Shown: positions 22,587 through 34,230 of the stretch, piece after piece | How positions within the stretch are numbered: position 1 is the first letter of the stretch | Layout of the letters: every line of letters starts with the position of its first letter | Assembly: GCA_903813345.2 (NCBI GenBank) | Contig: CAIIXF020000004.1 | Span: 21,488,477 to 21,552,476, forward strand | Length of the DNA stretch: 64,000 nucleotides | Direction: 5' to 3' | Source: Owenia fusiformis | Taxonomy: Eukaryota > Annelida > Polychaeta > Sabellida > Oweniidae | Notes under the pieces: generated by a model | What the model was told of the DNA's origin: nothing | The model's database searches: none | What the model saw: only the letters and a program-made list of their open reading frames with translations | Made by a program: the position numbers and the translations under genes

Positions 22587-24095
22587 AGAAATATTAAATA
22601 TTTATACTTTGGACATTGGCTATACAGTTTAATAATGTCACATTTCATGGGTTTGGAAAATATTATGATTTGTTTCATATGCTTGGAAAATATTATGATA
22701 TTTTTGCTGAAAACAAAGTATTTATAAATGTCATCTTGTTTTTCCAATAAAACAGAAGTTAAAATGTAATAAAATCATTCAATTGATTGTTTTAGACTAG
22801 AGAACCTAATAGACCAATGAATTTGATTTTAAAATCAATAATTTTCATCCGTTTTATCCTAATTCAAGTTCAAAATAGTTTTATTCAAAATCCAGACTGG
22901 AATATTTTTGTGTCAACCCTTTAACAGGAGTAACAATTCCTACCCTCTGTATAGAAAAAGTAATCCTCCCAATTTTGACTCAAAAGTAGCCAATCAGTGC
23001 CTGTTTCATGCGATTTTAAACGTGGAATAAATGCTTAAAGAGTAAAATTCTGTGACTGCCATTCTGATTGGTTAGCTTGATTTTGATTGACCTGCTTTGA
23101 TTGGCTGAGGCTAGATCAAGGGATTATCTCTAATACAAAGAGTACAGATGAAGCTCTCTTTCAAGTGCAAGAATCAAACTGTTGTAAAGGGTAGAAGAGT
23201 TGATGAACTGTTAAACGCAATGTATAATTAAGTTAGACATATAAAAACCTGAATCCACATGAAATTACAAATGCTCTGCATGTCCTGCCAATACCCCTTT
23301 GTGTTATGTGTAACACTTTTACAGAATTTCCGATCTAAAAACAGATACATATCGCGTCTATATTCTAACATTTTCTTCTATTTCTGCATCATGGCCTTGT
23401 TCCCAAATATAGTAGAACTACCATTGATTTCAATTTTAAAAACAATAATATCTTACAGGAATAAATCCAGTAGAAAATTGAAGATTTTTTGTGAAAATAA
23501 CATGATTTACAGTATTTCATTCTAGGTGAATATCACAATTAAAAGCATGAAGGGCCAGACTCAAAAACACCATTTTTAGATCAAATAAACCCCGATGAAT
23601 CTTTAGATAGGTAGAATTAAAGGAAGAATCATCGATGAATCTTCCAAATCTTCCAAATCTCAAGCTGTGCTATACCTACCACAGTAGTTCAGGTATACTC
23701 TTGCTTAAAGTTCTAGCAGTGATTAGTAGATTCTTGGAAATTACAGAGAATATAGAGAAATGAGCAAGGAATAATGTAAAAAGGTACCAATTTCATCATT
23801 GGAACCATTCAGAAATTCCAAAAAGCCGTTGTTTATCTTTTTCTACAGAGAAAAATGATGAGAACAAGCATTAAAAGGTAAGATTTTAAAAATGGGATAT
23901 GCACTTTTTATACAACTGCTGATAGAGAGCAATGATCACCTGCTAGTCATTTATATTATTCACAAATGGACATTTTGGACATTTTACATTTATATCTTTG
24001 GTTGATTTTGTGGGTACTGACCTTTAGTATATTTGTACTTGTATTTCTGCAGGTATCTTCTGCCTCTGAGACAAGGGTTTACAAATACCAGGCAG
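22587..24095. other. Mostly unassigned stretch
   Basis: Three CCAAT-type motifs in both orientations between 22985 and 23110 (AGCCAATCAG, CTGATTGGTTAG, TTGATTGGCTGAG). An 88-residue frame at 23259 is not supported. Confidence 0.35.
23849..23877 (+). other. Candidate 29-nt micro-exon
   Basis: Very good acceptor TATCTTTTTCTACAG before and AAAAG|GTAAGA donor after. One frame is open (RKMMRTSIK plus two bases). No link to another exon of matching phase could be shown. Confidence 0.2.
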
Positions 24096-24432
24096 CGGGT
24101 GATTTTTCCAGGTATCTTTTTCCCAAAACTGCTTTTTCATGCAGAATTGCAGAACTGTTCCCTTGTTAAAAATTTATCATTCCTCATAATTTTGCCTGTT
24201 TTAATTTGCCTGTTTATACCTTGTACGCACATACTCGTATGATTGAATTGTTCAGTTTACATTCAGTGGGTGATTTTTCTAGGTATCTTTTTCCTAAAAT
24301 TCCCTGTTGCTTTAGAGAATTTCCCAACTGTTTCCTTGTTAAAATCATCATTTCAAATAATTTTGCCCGTTTTCATTTGTTTTATCTTTTTATATACATA
24401 TATGATTGAATTATTCAGTTTACGTTCAGAAA
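24096..24432 (+). repeat. Two-copy tandem duplication, ~170 bp
   Basis: GGGTGATTTTTC.AGGTATC at about 24096 and 24267; each is followed by CTTGTTAAAA and ATGATTGAATT.TTCAGTTT. The copies differ by about 20%. Confidence 0.8.
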
Positions 24433-24654
24433 TTGCTCTTTGAGAAATTGTGTACAATAAAATATGTGGGGTATGGTACATATAAAGCAAAGTGTTCAAT
24501 AAAATGAATGTCAACATACAAAAATATGACATATTTTTTCAGTGACAATATAAAAATATGAAAAAAATGTTTTGTAATAAGAACAATAACTGTTGTTAAA
24601 ACAGGCAATTTGCATTTATTCCAATGTTACTTTTGGAGATTGGGACCGAAGGAA

Positions 24655-24785
24655 ACTGTTCATATTGAGAGGTATTCAGATGATACAGGTGTTCAATTAT
24701 ACAGGTATTCAATTTTACAGGTGTTCAATTATACAGGTACTCAGTTGTTCAATTATACAGGTGTTCAATTATACAGGTTTTACTG
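24655..24785 (+). repeat. GTGTTC cassette, AATTATACAG type
   Basis: Units of about 17-18 bases such as AGGTGTTCAATTATAC and AGGTATTCAATTTTAC. The block closes with ACAGGTTTTACTGTATTT, the end seen at 3938-3955. Confidence 0.9.
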
Positions 24786-26770
24786 TATTTCTTTTTCATT
24801 CAACATGAAAACAATATGAGACTTTGATTGGTCAATTAAGCATGCAGAAAGCTGCCTAAATGGGTCCCACTTCACCCTATTTAATAGTAATGGCCTTTTT
24901 AGTGTCTGCAACCCCTTTGCCAAAACCAATTATTTGATTATTTATTATTCAACAAATAATTGCTAATGATGGGTCTTGATCAGAAAACAGTCCAAGAAAT
25001 AAGTGATTTTTTGGCAATAATATAGTGGTTATTTGTCATTAGCTCATATTATGGTGAGCTATTGCAATCACTCACATGTCTGCCAGTCCGTCCATCTGTC
25101 TGTCTGTCAACAATTGTGGCACATTCTGAAACTTCTGATGATTAAACCCTCCGATCATGAGGATTTATGCAATAAATGTTCATATACAAGAGTTGTCAAA
25201 TGAATCCTGAATTTTTCTAAAATTATTCTATTTGTTCTAAACATTGACTCAGTCCGCATGTTGACTCTTATCTCTTAGTTTTTTGACAATTAGTTCAAAA
25301 CTTCTGGGACAACCCAGTCTCTCGTATGAGACTATTTCATAAACTTGCCAGGAACATTCGAGGTTGTTTCAAAACAATTGGCACGAAAACCTACAAATAA
25401 TTGAATTATTGAAAATATTTCTAAATTGGAAGGAACAAAGCCAACCAGACTTGATTTGATACTATTTAAAGACTGAAATGTAAATAGTTTGGCCACAGGG
25501 ATATCTGTATGGCCAGGCTTGGCTATTCTAAGATGGTATTATTGTAATTTAATGAACTTTGAAAGCTCATTGTATATACTTCTGTGGAGATTACAGTCCA
25601 GAGTCTGGCCAGTGCTTCAAGTGGGAATTGGATTTTGGCAGAGTTCTGAAACCTTGAATTTTCTGGAATTTGTTTATACTTTATGGCATGTTGTTTCATG
25701 AACTATTTTACCAGTCTGGACCTTCAGTGTATATTTATAACTTCATAAGCTATGTGAAATTTAGCATTGAATGAACAAAATGAACCTCAAAATAGTAAAT
25801 AGTAATTAAAAAATGCAAATTCATGAATAATTATTAGTTTATTGTTTTCAGTCTGTATAAGATAATTTCATGCATTTATGATTCTGTAATGTATATTTGT
25901 CGTGTGGATATTGATATTCACTCACAAATAAATAATATCCTTCACAAATCACAAATTATGCACAGATGATGGCCTATAGGGTATATCAGTTATATAGCTG
26001 GTTTTTGATATCAGGTATAGCCCCAGGGGAGATAAATTATATCTACTCTACCCCAGGGTGACTTATATATCATATCAACCCCCTTCTTAGGTGAATGAAT
26101 CTTGAACTCTATTATGGAACCTGAAACTGAACTGAGAAGTCTCCTACCTTGACCCTGTAAATCCCCATCCCCCTCTCACTATTCCCTGTGATAGATAGTT
26201 GGAAAAGAGGATATTGTCCCCAGGGGATTAATGTCCTTTTTTGTATCGATCCCTACCTTGCCACAACTTTATGACTATGAAGCTTAATTAGGTCTGTTTA
26301 GTATAAGAACCCAAATAATGAATACTAGGGTAATATTGCAGGGGAATGGAGAGATATGGGGAATGGGGAGACACATATGGGGTCTTGATACAAGAACTCG
26401 ACTCAGTCTGTGGTAAAGAATATTGCAGATTTGTTTTTATATGGTTGGTATAATTATCTGTTTGTTATGCTGATCAATGCATCTGGATACTGTATAGCTT
26501 AAAATGACCAGTACACTGTATGGTATGATTGACATGTTTTCCATCTCTTATAATTAAAATATCTACTCCTGATAATTTCACAGATTTCCTACCCTTTATC
26601 TGCATTAATAAATCATATTTCCCTCTGACTGCCATGAAGGATTTTTATGGGTTTAATTCTGTCAAGGTCTTAATGGTCTTAAATGAAGCTTTTATGTAAT
26701 TTTGGATGTTGATATATCTCAATGGGGAAATGCATCATTTGCATTACTTTTTATGTCAGCATTATTAAAG
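24786..26770. other. Unassigned stretch
   Basis: TTAGCTCATATTATGGTGAGC then CTGTCTGTCTGTCAAC at about 25040-25110 looks like an old dispersed repeat (a weaker relative near 30740-30810). The 70-residue frame at 25489 is not supported. Confidence 0.4.
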
Positions 26771-26861
26771 TGGCGACATGTTGTTATCGTCTCTAACTTT
26801 TTTTTGAATGGTGTTTGGTGGTTGGTGTTCAGCATCTGTAACAAATGGCAGGTGGTGACAT
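26771..26861 (+). repeat. GTCACCACC-family copy
   Basis: GTGGCGACAT remnant, TTGTTATCGTCTCTAAC, GGTGTTTGGTGGTTGGTGTT, then CAGGTGGTGACATTTG. Confidence 0.7.
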
Positions 26862-26941
26862 TTGCACGTAAGACCTCGTCTCATACTCACTTAAGATGGC
26901 CTTGTCTTTGCTATGGTAAACCTGTGATAGTCAACTCCCCC

Positions 26942-27155
26942 CTCTGTCATCCCTCTTCTTGAAAGCCCCTCAAGACAAGTACCCCACCTTTGTGGATTAA
27001 TCATTTTCACCCCCCCCCCCTCTGTCTTTTCTTCTCTTGAACGTCCCTCAAGACAAGTACCCCTCCTTTGTGAATTAATCATTTTCACCCCCTTCCTCTA
27101 TCTTTTCTTCTCTTGAACGTCCCTCAAGACAAGTACCCCTTCCTTTGTGGATTAA
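26942..27155 (+). repeat. 76-78-bp minisatellite, 3 copies
   Basis: CCCTCAAGACAAGTACCCC occurs at about 26967, 27045 and 27121. Each unit includes TTTGTGGATTAATC, a C-run, and CTTTTCTTCTCTTGAAC. Confidence 0.9.
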
Positions 27156-27329
27156 TCTTTATTAAAAATGACCTGCCAATCGGAATACCAGGGTTTCTAC
27201 TTAATAAATTGAAGATGAGCATCTTGGCTGTCAATATTATCGTCAATATATTATTATTGTTAACGCTATTTGCAAATCAGATCTTACGTCTGCTTGCCTT
27301 TTTAACCCCCCATGTTGAAAATTTTCTAT

Positions 27330-27432
27330 TTTCCCTCCATTTCTCTTTAAAATTTGAATAAACCACCTGATATTTTGATATTTTTATGCAGCCCAGAGTT
27401 TAGATTAAATGCCTGTTTATTTTATATATTTT
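27330..27432 (-). repeat. Rep-A, left half
   Basis: CATTTCTCTTTAAAATTTGA to GCCTGTTTATTTTATATA; the CCTTGCTAATTCC part is lost. Confidence 0.75.
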
Positions 27433-27789
27433 AGATTATAGTATTTTGTATGTAATATTCACTTTTAGTTCATGACCATAGTATTTTTCATGGGATTGAG
27501 GTCAAAGGCCTGTTTAGACAGTATTTTCTTTCATTTGTAGAACTCGGAAATGTTTATATCTTAGATTCAAAAGGATTGAATTGATTTTTTGTTTTTCAAA
27601 TGTAGCTTATACCGTCATCCTATTCGAGAGCACAAAATTCAATACATTTGCAGATAAGACGTTATTTCTTAACGGCCAATTCAGATCATGTCTTCAAAAC
27701 ATGAAATTAATTGAAATCATGCTGCTTAATGCTAAAGCACAGGTCCCTTCAGTTTGTTTACTAAATGTTTGTTATGTCTTTTTTTGTTA

Positions 27790-27916
27790 TGTCATTGTGG
27801 TGACATGACATGTTTGTTATAGTCTTCAACTTTTTTGTGGCTGGCGTTTCACTGTTGTTGGTTGGCGTCTGTAACAATTCTTTCAACTTCCTATAACCAT
27901 TTCCAGGTGGTGACAT
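27790..27916 (+). repeat. GTCACCACC-family copy
   Basis: GTCATTGTGGTGACAT hairpin at the left, TTATAGTCTTCAACTTTTTT, CGTCTGTAACA, and CCAGGTGGTGACATTTG at the right. Confidence 0.7.
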
Positions 27917-28335
27917 TTGATCTTGTAAATGTTTTATTTTTGTCGCTTCGTTAGACTATTCCTTGTAAGAGAATTTATTGATATCAGTTGTCTGTTGTGG
28001 TCCAATAGGGAAGTTTGTTTGAGCAAATTTTTATGGGGAGTGTAGAACATGGAATGGAAAATTAAGGTCAAGGTTAAGTACTCTTTAAGTCATATTATAT
28101 TAAAGACATCACTTAATACCTATACTTATACCTTCATCAGGGTTTAAGTTATGTAATATGTATAATATCTATTTTTCCATCTAATATAGATTATACATTT
28201 GACTATTTGAACGAAAATGAAAATGTGGAATTCCATTTATTTTAATCGTATTCCTTGCAGATTCTCTTCTCAAAATTGTTTTCCTGAGACCATAACAATA
28301 TTTCATTTATGGGACTTTGTAAACAAATATCATGG
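27917..28335. other. Unassigned stretch
   Basis: TTTTTGTCGCTTCG near 27942 matches the left tip of the 38935 copy of the GTCACCACC family. Otherwise nothing. Confidence 0.4.
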
Positions 28336-28506
28336 TGGTCATGTTTTAGAATGACAAATAGAGTGGAAAAGAGTGGAATTAGCAAGGAATAAAGTAAACA
28401 GGCATGTAGTCAACACTCTAAATTGTATAGAAATGCAAGAAAATCAGGCAGTTTAATCAAATTTTAGAGAGAAATAATGAGGAATGCGCATTAGCAGACG
28501 GATATT
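28336..28506 (+). repeat. Rep-A copy, full length
   Basis: GGTGGTCATGTTTTAGAATG start, ATTAGCAAGGAATAAAGT core, TTAGCAGACGGATATTTT end. Probably close to the family ancestor. Confidence 0.9.
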
Positions 28507-28671
28507 TTATGCATTGCTAAATACATATGGATTGGTACTATTGAATGTCGGATTTATCTAACCAAGTACGATAATATTTAGAAATCAGATTCTCGCCTGA
28601 TGTATCTCAAGAGGAGGCCCTACCTGCTTACTGAATATAAGAATACCTGAAAAATTTACGTTTGGTAACAA

Positions 28672-28822
28672 GTTTTGTCAAATATCTCTATAAGATTTGA
28701 ATAAAGTGTCTGATCTTTTTGCATTTCTAAATAATTTAGAGTGTATACTCCATGCCCATGTATTTTATTTTGGATTATTTCCTCTCTATTTCACTCTATT
28801 TTCCATTTTAAAACATGTCTAT
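28672..28822 (-). repeat. Rep-A copy
   Basis: TCTCTATAAGATTTGAATAA start, AATAATTTAGAGTGTATACT core, CATTTTAAAACATG end. Lies in opposite orientation only ~165 bp from the previous copy, so the pair could fold back. Confidence 0.85.
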
Positions 28823-29354
28823 AAAAATCTTTTATTCGTGGGAGGTGCAAATGAATACTAAACCAGGTATGAGGTGATCTTAATTGCAGAATGTTTTCAC
28901 AGATTCTTAAATATGATAATATACCTTTTAATAAACAATATTCTAAGGACGATATAAAACATCCATAAAGTGTTGACTTGTTTGTAAGCTCTTATCGTTA
29001 GGTTAGGGGTGGAGAACCAACTATTGAATGTCCCATGTGTACCCCTTTCCATGATATTTTTGCATAATTGTCTGAACTCAAAAAGTATTTCGACCCAACT
29101 ATATTTTGAATACTAGAATTACTCAACTGTAAACATAAGGTATTTATCATCTAACCCAATCCCCTTTAGCTTTTTCCCCTTTAGCCTTCTTTAAAATTTG
29201 CACTCTTCAAAAGTAAGATAATCCGTTGATCTATAGCCTTATCCTTTCATATTATGTCAATCAAAATTGAGTTATCCAATCACAGAATGTTATGTCTTCA
29301 TAATATGAAATAAAATCGTAACAGAATCAAAACCATTTTAGCCAAAGGGTAGTA
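28823..29354. other. Unassigned stretch
   Basis: TCCCCTTTAGC is repeated at about 29160-29185. No gene. Confidence 0.4.
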
Positions 29355-29541
29355 ATCATGACTAGCCTGAGCCAGGGGGTTCGGGGGGTTCGGGCAACCC
29401 CCCCCCCTGGCCAAAATTTATTTCAAAACCATGCAATTCTAACTATTTTTTGAGTGATTTTTGGCCAAATTTGCCAAAGTGAACCCCCCTAGAATTTTTT
29501 GGAAAAGTGAACCCCCTTGGAAAATTCAGGCTACGGGCCTG
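29355..29541 (-). mobile_element. CAGGCCCGT-family element
   Basis: Right end GGCTACGGGCCTG is intact. The interior has GTGAACCCCCCTAGAATTTT and GTGATTTTTGGCCAAA. The left end is degraded (AGCCTGAGCCAGGGGG) and no 5-bp duplication can be read. Confidence 0.75.
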
Positions 29542-29917
29542 TACCAAGAATTTTTCAAAATAATTTGACCATCTAAAGTTAAAATGGCCGAAGTCTTTTG
29601 ATTTTTGATTTACTGAAATTTTCAATGATTGCAAATAAAATGTGGCTACAGCTTGCTGCTTTATATTGTTCTAATATTAAATCAGGTGCACTTTGCATAT
29701 TCTCTTGCACATGTCCTGCAACTAGTCCACTGCAGTTATAGATTCATTGACATAGATTTAGAACATCCTTCATTAAGAAAACATTCTTTAGTTCTAAGTC
29801 AATGTGACTAGTAAATCTCATAGGATTAAATATAACTGTTCATGCATATCTTATATGTTATTTTTCTGTAAAATTTGCATAAACCGTGTGTCATATCTGT
29901 ACAATTAAGAGTATTCA
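29542..29917. other. Unassigned stretch
   Basis: A 60-residue frame at 29629 has no support. TCTGTAAAATTTGCATAAAC at 29866 is a weak Rep-A fragment. Confidence 0.35.
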
Positions 29918-30176
29918 GTACACTCCCCTCAATAAGTTTGGAAACCGGAAGTAGTCATTTGATAGCATATCGAAACATGTCAATGTTTGAATGTTAATTT
30001 TGTTCTTTAATAACATGGGCTTTCAACTAGAGAATTGAAAGCCCATGTAAATAATAATAATTTGGAAATTTATAATAAATTTATGAGTTTTTAAAATTGC
30101 CTAATAGCATAAACAGGGTTTGATAAGTGACTCAAAAGGGAACTTCCAGTTGCCAAACTTATGAATGGGGGTGTAC
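29918..30176. mobile_element. 259-bp TIR element flanked by TA
   Basis: GTACACTCCCCTCAATAAGT and TTGG.AAC.GGAAGT at the left are mirrored by ACTTCCAGTTGCCAAACTTA and GGGGGTGTAC at the right, about 35 bases. TA next to CACYCCC suggests a Tc1/mariner-type non-autonomous element (inference). It carries the 34-bp hairpin at 30014. Confidence 0.75.
30014..30047. mobile_element. 34-bp perfect hairpin insertion, copy 1
   Basis: CATGGGCTTTCAA, 8-base loop CTAGAGAA, TTGAAAGCCCATG. Flanked by TTAATAA and TAAATAA, a 7-bp direct repeat with one mismatch. The same hairpin, loop reversed, is at 38968-39001. Confidence 0.75.
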
Positions 30177-30420
30177 ACTTATATACTTTTATCTATATTT
30201 TTTGTTAGGTTACTGTATTGTTAAATGACCTTTTCTTGCATTTTAAATGTGTCCACCATCATATTATTCCATGGTTAAATAACATTACATGTAAATATTT
30301 GATTATGACATCTTAGATACACTAATTGAATCTTTTATAATCAACTCAGCTTGCTATAAAGACAACTAGATATTGACAGATATATTAATGTCCTTTCAAG
30401 AAATCTAAGAGCGGTGATTT

Positions 30421-30594
30421 TTTGAAACGGAAAATAGAGTAAAAAAGAGTTGAATTAGACAAGAATTGAAGAAATATATATGAAGCCAACACTCTAAATT
30501 GTATAGAAATGCCAAAAATTCAGACACTTTATTCAAATTTTAAGAGAAATTACCTTAAATAACCATATAAGGCAATGAGCAGACGGATATTTGG
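30421..30594 (+). repeat. Rep-A copy
   Basis: GAAACGGAAAATAGAGTAAA start, ATTAGACAAGAATTGAAG core, AATGAGCAGACGGATATTT end. Confidence 0.85.
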
Positions 30595-30916
30595 TGCATC
30601 GGAGTGTATTATTGTATAAGCATGCTTCACTGAACATCCAAGGGTATGGGGGTTTACATTTGTTTTATTATTCAATGTAAAACAGTCATAAACTGATAGC
30701 ACATATTTTTATGCAGTCGAGGACTGTGTTTTTCCATTGGCTCATATTGTAAATCTAATGACTCACCTACTTCTCTGTCTGTCTATCCATCTATCCAACT
30801 GTCAATATTTTCAAACAAACTACCAATTGTCTGAATTGAATGCTCATATTTCTTTCTTTTATTGACTCAATAGCCATGTCATGTAAATGACATATCAGTC
30901 ACATAACCATTTTTAT

Positions 30917-31019
30917 GTCACCACCATAAGTGGTGTAATCGTCTTCAACTCTTTTTTGCTTGGTGTTTGGTGGTTGGTGTTCGTTGGTTAGTATCTGTAA
31001 CAAATGGCAGGTGGTGAAC
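30917..31019 (+). repeat. GTCACCACC-family copy, both ends
   Basis: TGTCACCACCATAAGTGGTG left hairpin, TCGTCTTCAACTCTTTTTTG, TATCTGTAACAAATGGCAGG, then GGTGGTGAAC. The best copy for the inverted GTCACCACC / GGTGGTGA ends. Confidence 0.75.
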
Positions 31020-31308
31020 TTTTGCAATGTTAATGCCGAGTATGATGATATATGCATCATCATTTTGGCTATTTTCAACATATGAACCCACCAAATATAC
31101 TGTGCCATTTTTATAAAGAGTTATCATGTAGTAAATGTGTTAACAGGGTGTAGGAATGTATTGATATTCTACTCTTATAAAGTGAAATGATTTATCTGAT
31201 ATTAAAAGGTAACTCCCATCTCTCTTTCTTTAGCAAGCACAGGTGTGGGAGATACATAAATTGTAGGATTATATAGATGCTGTTATGCAAGATATCACTA
31301 AGTGTTAT

Positions 31309-31520
31309 CAGGCCTGTAGCCAGGATTTGCCAAGGGGGATTCAGCTTTCAAAAGTTTCCAGGGGGTTTCACAATTGACAATTTTGGACCAAATATGGCTA
31401 AAATCACTTGAGAAGTGCTCAAAATGGTGAAAAACTGCATGATTTTGAAAGAATTTTTGGCCAGGGGGGGGATTCGCCTGAACCCTGCGAACACCCCCCC
31501 CCCTCCTGGCTATAGACCTG
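31309..31520 (+). mobile_element. CAGGCCCGT-family element with 5-bp TSD
   Basis: Left CAGGCCTGTAGCCAGG, right CCTGGCTATAGACCTG; GTTAT on both sides (31304-31308, 31521-31525) is a clean 5-bp target duplication. The interior has GCCAAGGGGG, GGTGAAAAACTGCATG, a G8 run and a C10 run. No coding capacity. Confidence 0.9.
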
Positions 31521-31929
31521 GTTATCACCACTTTGCATGGCCTGTTCTCAGGGTAGTGTGACCTTGGCCATGGCCCAGGGTAGATCCACATGAGGAAAGA
31601 ACTAATGCATGCAAAGAAACTCCCAATGTAGCTTTATTCTAAGAAGCCCCCAATAATATTATTCTTACAGAAACAGCAATAAACACAATACGTTAATATC
31701 TGTTTCCTGGACAATTATTTATAGTGACATCATTTACCGAAGCCTCCAATATTGAAATAATTAATAACAACCCAAAATGTTAAACTATCCAGGAACTTCA
31801 TTAGAGAGTCAATTACAACAGGAGCAAAAACAAAAGGCCAGTTAAATGAATAACAATGACAAATATATCTGTTTCCGGACACCAGTGAATATTATTTATT
31901 ATTATATACCCAATATGTAACACTAATCC
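31521..31929. other. Unassigned stretch
   Basis: TATCTGTTTCC(T/G)GGACA occurs at about 31698 and 31866, the only repetition seen. No gene. Confidence 0.4.
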
Positions 31930-32340
31930 TGATTGGTCAATACCTAGTCACGTGTTCCGAAATAGATTTACTATTTCCCTCGGAAAGTTATATTCCCTCA
32001 AATGTGACGTCAGCGGGAATATACATTTGAACTATTGCCCGCTGACGTCACAATTGCAAGTTCTATTACCCTTGGAAACGTCTGCTCATCATCACTGCGC
32101 AGACGAAAAACAGTAAAATGGAGGATGAGCACAAACACAAATCAACTCCGTTCACCATGACAGACGTGCGTGAACGATACAATATAAGCAACGTGTATAA
32201 AGTTCCCTAAGTTCAATACGTCTGTGTACTTTCAAGTGTTATGATAATCTATTCCGCGTGTTAAACGCGATTGAATTTGTCAAGTGAGAGTCTCAGAGGC
32301 AAAAATTTCTGTTGAGCATCTGATGACGTCACAGCTTATA
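31930..32340 (+). promoter_or_regulatory. CRE-rich, G+C-richer island
   Basis: TGACGTCA occurs at 32005-32012, 32043-32050 and 32324-32331. The first two sit in an inverted repeat, TGTGACGTCAGCGGG / CCCGCTGACGTCACA. Also CTGATTGGTCAA (31931), TAGTCACGTGTTC, CTGCGCAGACG (32095). A start codon in good context follows at 32118. CREB/ATF-type regulation is possible if this is a promoter. The alternative is a repeat: TTCCCTCGG at 31976 is echoed by CCCGAGGGAATA near 32478. Confidence 0.35.
32118..32210 (+). other. 30-codon open frame after CRE island
   Basis: AAAATGG context, then a charged peptide starting MEDEHKHKSTPF and ending NVYKVP before TAA. Could be a first coding exon (GT at several places near 32191) or chance. 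Not recognised. Confidence 0.15.
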
Positions 32341-33149
32341 ATGCTAACAATGGACCCGGGAGGGGGCTTTCTAAGCCTTTTTGGCCTTCGCAGAGGAAAC
32401 GGGACAAGAGTCAGTATAGGGTATATAATAAAACAAATAGTGACTGCCATTGAGGGCAATAGTGTAAATTATTTCCCCGAGGGAATATCCTCTACAATGT
32501 ACTATTCCCGAAGCCGCTTCATCCCAGAGGCTGGTGCTTATGATGCGTCATGTCAATTTTGGATGAGTTTACATCATACCAGGATATTATGGTCAAAGGC
32601 TAAGGTGTATGTTCCTTGAGGATTATTAACTCCATCCCCAGAATTCATTAATTTACTTATTTATTTTGGAGCATACTAAAATTCTGCTTTTGTGATGATT
32701 GATTTGGAACTGCGGCTATTAAGCACTGCTTTGGGGGTGTTGGCGAGACTAAAAGACTAGTACAAAACTGTCTGTGAAATATCATCAGTTCGGTACTGAA
32801 TTAACTTGTGTTGATTTGGTACCAATTTGGTTTTGAGATTTAGTACCAGTTTTGTACTAGTTTTATGATCCTTCAAAATTTGAGTTGAAATGAGGCACTG
32901 GTTCTTTGAAGAATGACTTTGGTCCTGATTTGCGTATTTTACCAATCTAAAATTTAGTGACAGGTTAATGACACCTAGAGAGAAAAATTGATTATTAAAA
33001 AATATGTTTGACAAATAATTATAGATTCAATGAATAAATGTTGTGCATGGGACACTGGTCGAACAAAATAAATGACAATTGTACATGATTGTGATCTCTA
33101 GGGGATGATGTGGTAGGAATCTATAAGGACAGCCCATACTTCAAAATTC
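32341..33149. other. Unassigned stretch
   Basis: A 111-residue frame (32284-32619) starts at GTG and has no domain. TTGGTACCAATTTGGTTTTG and TAGTACCAGTTTTGTACTAG near 32815-32862 are loosely repetitive. Confidence 0.4.
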
Positions 33150-33312
33150 CGTCTGCTCACTTATTTTGCAACTTTTCTCTTTAAAATTTGATAGAAGTAT
33201 CCAATTTTCTGACATTTTCATACAATTTTGAGTTTTGGCTACATGCCTGTTTAATTATTCCTTGCTTATACCACTCCTTTACACTCTATTTTGAGTTTCA
33301 AAATGTGACTTG
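33150..33312 (-). repeat. Rep-A copy, full length
   Basis: CCGTCTGCTCACTTATTTTG start, CTCTTTAAAATTTGATAGAA, GCCTGTTTAATTATTCCTTG, end TTTCAAAATGTGACTTGC. Confidence 0.9.
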
Positions 33313-33829
33313 CATGGTCATTTTTATGGGCATTTTGGAGCCAGTTATGAATGAAAAATTACATAAGGCTGTATATGAGGCCAGTGAACCACCTCAGCCA
33401 TAAATTCTTGAAGTTTGCCACACTGGTGCACTCATAAAAGTCGGTCAGGACTGTTAACTCATAGAAAGGAATAAATCCCTCCAAACTTCAAACAATAAAA
33501 TGACAAGATTTAAAGTAAACATCCAAAATTGTGTGTAATGCAAGAAAATCACATGCACTCATTCAAACGTTAATATATAATTAAAACTTATTAAAGACCT
33601 GCTGGTATTTTGATCTTGTTGGTTGCAAGGGGTCTAGATGAAATTGGGTTAAATAACCTGTGCAGCTGATCTGGGACTGAATTGAAATATATCAAAAATG
33701 TGTTTTTGGAATGTTAATCAGATGATCTCTGTTATCTGTAAGGATGAAAAGATCATTGAACATTTATTTGGATTTTCCATATTGATTTGATTATCATTGA
33801 GTGCAGTGTAGTATGTATATTATATATTC
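33313..33829. other. Unassigned stretch, weak Rep-A echo
   Basis: TAATGCAAGAAAATCACATG near 33536 resembles Rep-A but the rest does not align convincingly. Confidence 0.35.
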
Positions 33830-34230
33830 AGTATCTTCTATGGAGGGCTATAGAAGAAACCCATCGTCTTTCTTGAATTGTCTATTATGTTGCCTAAGGG
33901 AGAACCAGTTGTCCCTAAAGTATAAGTGTCCCAAAGGAAAAATCTCATATGGTGAAGTCTGTTGCATTTAGGGAGGTCTTGAAGGAGAACCTATCGCCTC
34001 CTAAGGAGCATATCATACATTGACAGAGATGCCAAATATCTTCCAAGGAGAATCCCATCGTTGCAATAGAGAAGTATGTTGAGGGAGAGGCAGTTGTCTC
34101 TTATGCTAATTGAAAAGACATATTTTCCCCTGAAGGAGAAGCCAAATTCTATGGAGAGGTATGTGGTCTCACGTCGATGGAGAACATTTTTTATCTCAAA
34201 GAAAAACCTGTTGTTTCCTGGGGGAATAGC
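33830..34230 (+). repeat. Degenerate GGAGAA-type repeat
   Basis: Blocks like GGGAGAACCAGTTGTCCCT, GGAGAACCTATCGCCTCCTA, GGAGAATCCCATCGTTG, GGGAGAGGCAGTTGTCTCTT recur at irregular intervals. Each block pairs GGAGA with TCTC/TCC, so each may form a short stem. Confidence 0.55.

Noticed and set aside
24053-24111. Exon-like 59-nt segment between TTTCTGCAG and TCCAG|GTATCT
   Set aside because: Lies at a two-copy duplication, and its phase does not match the upstream micro-exon candidate.
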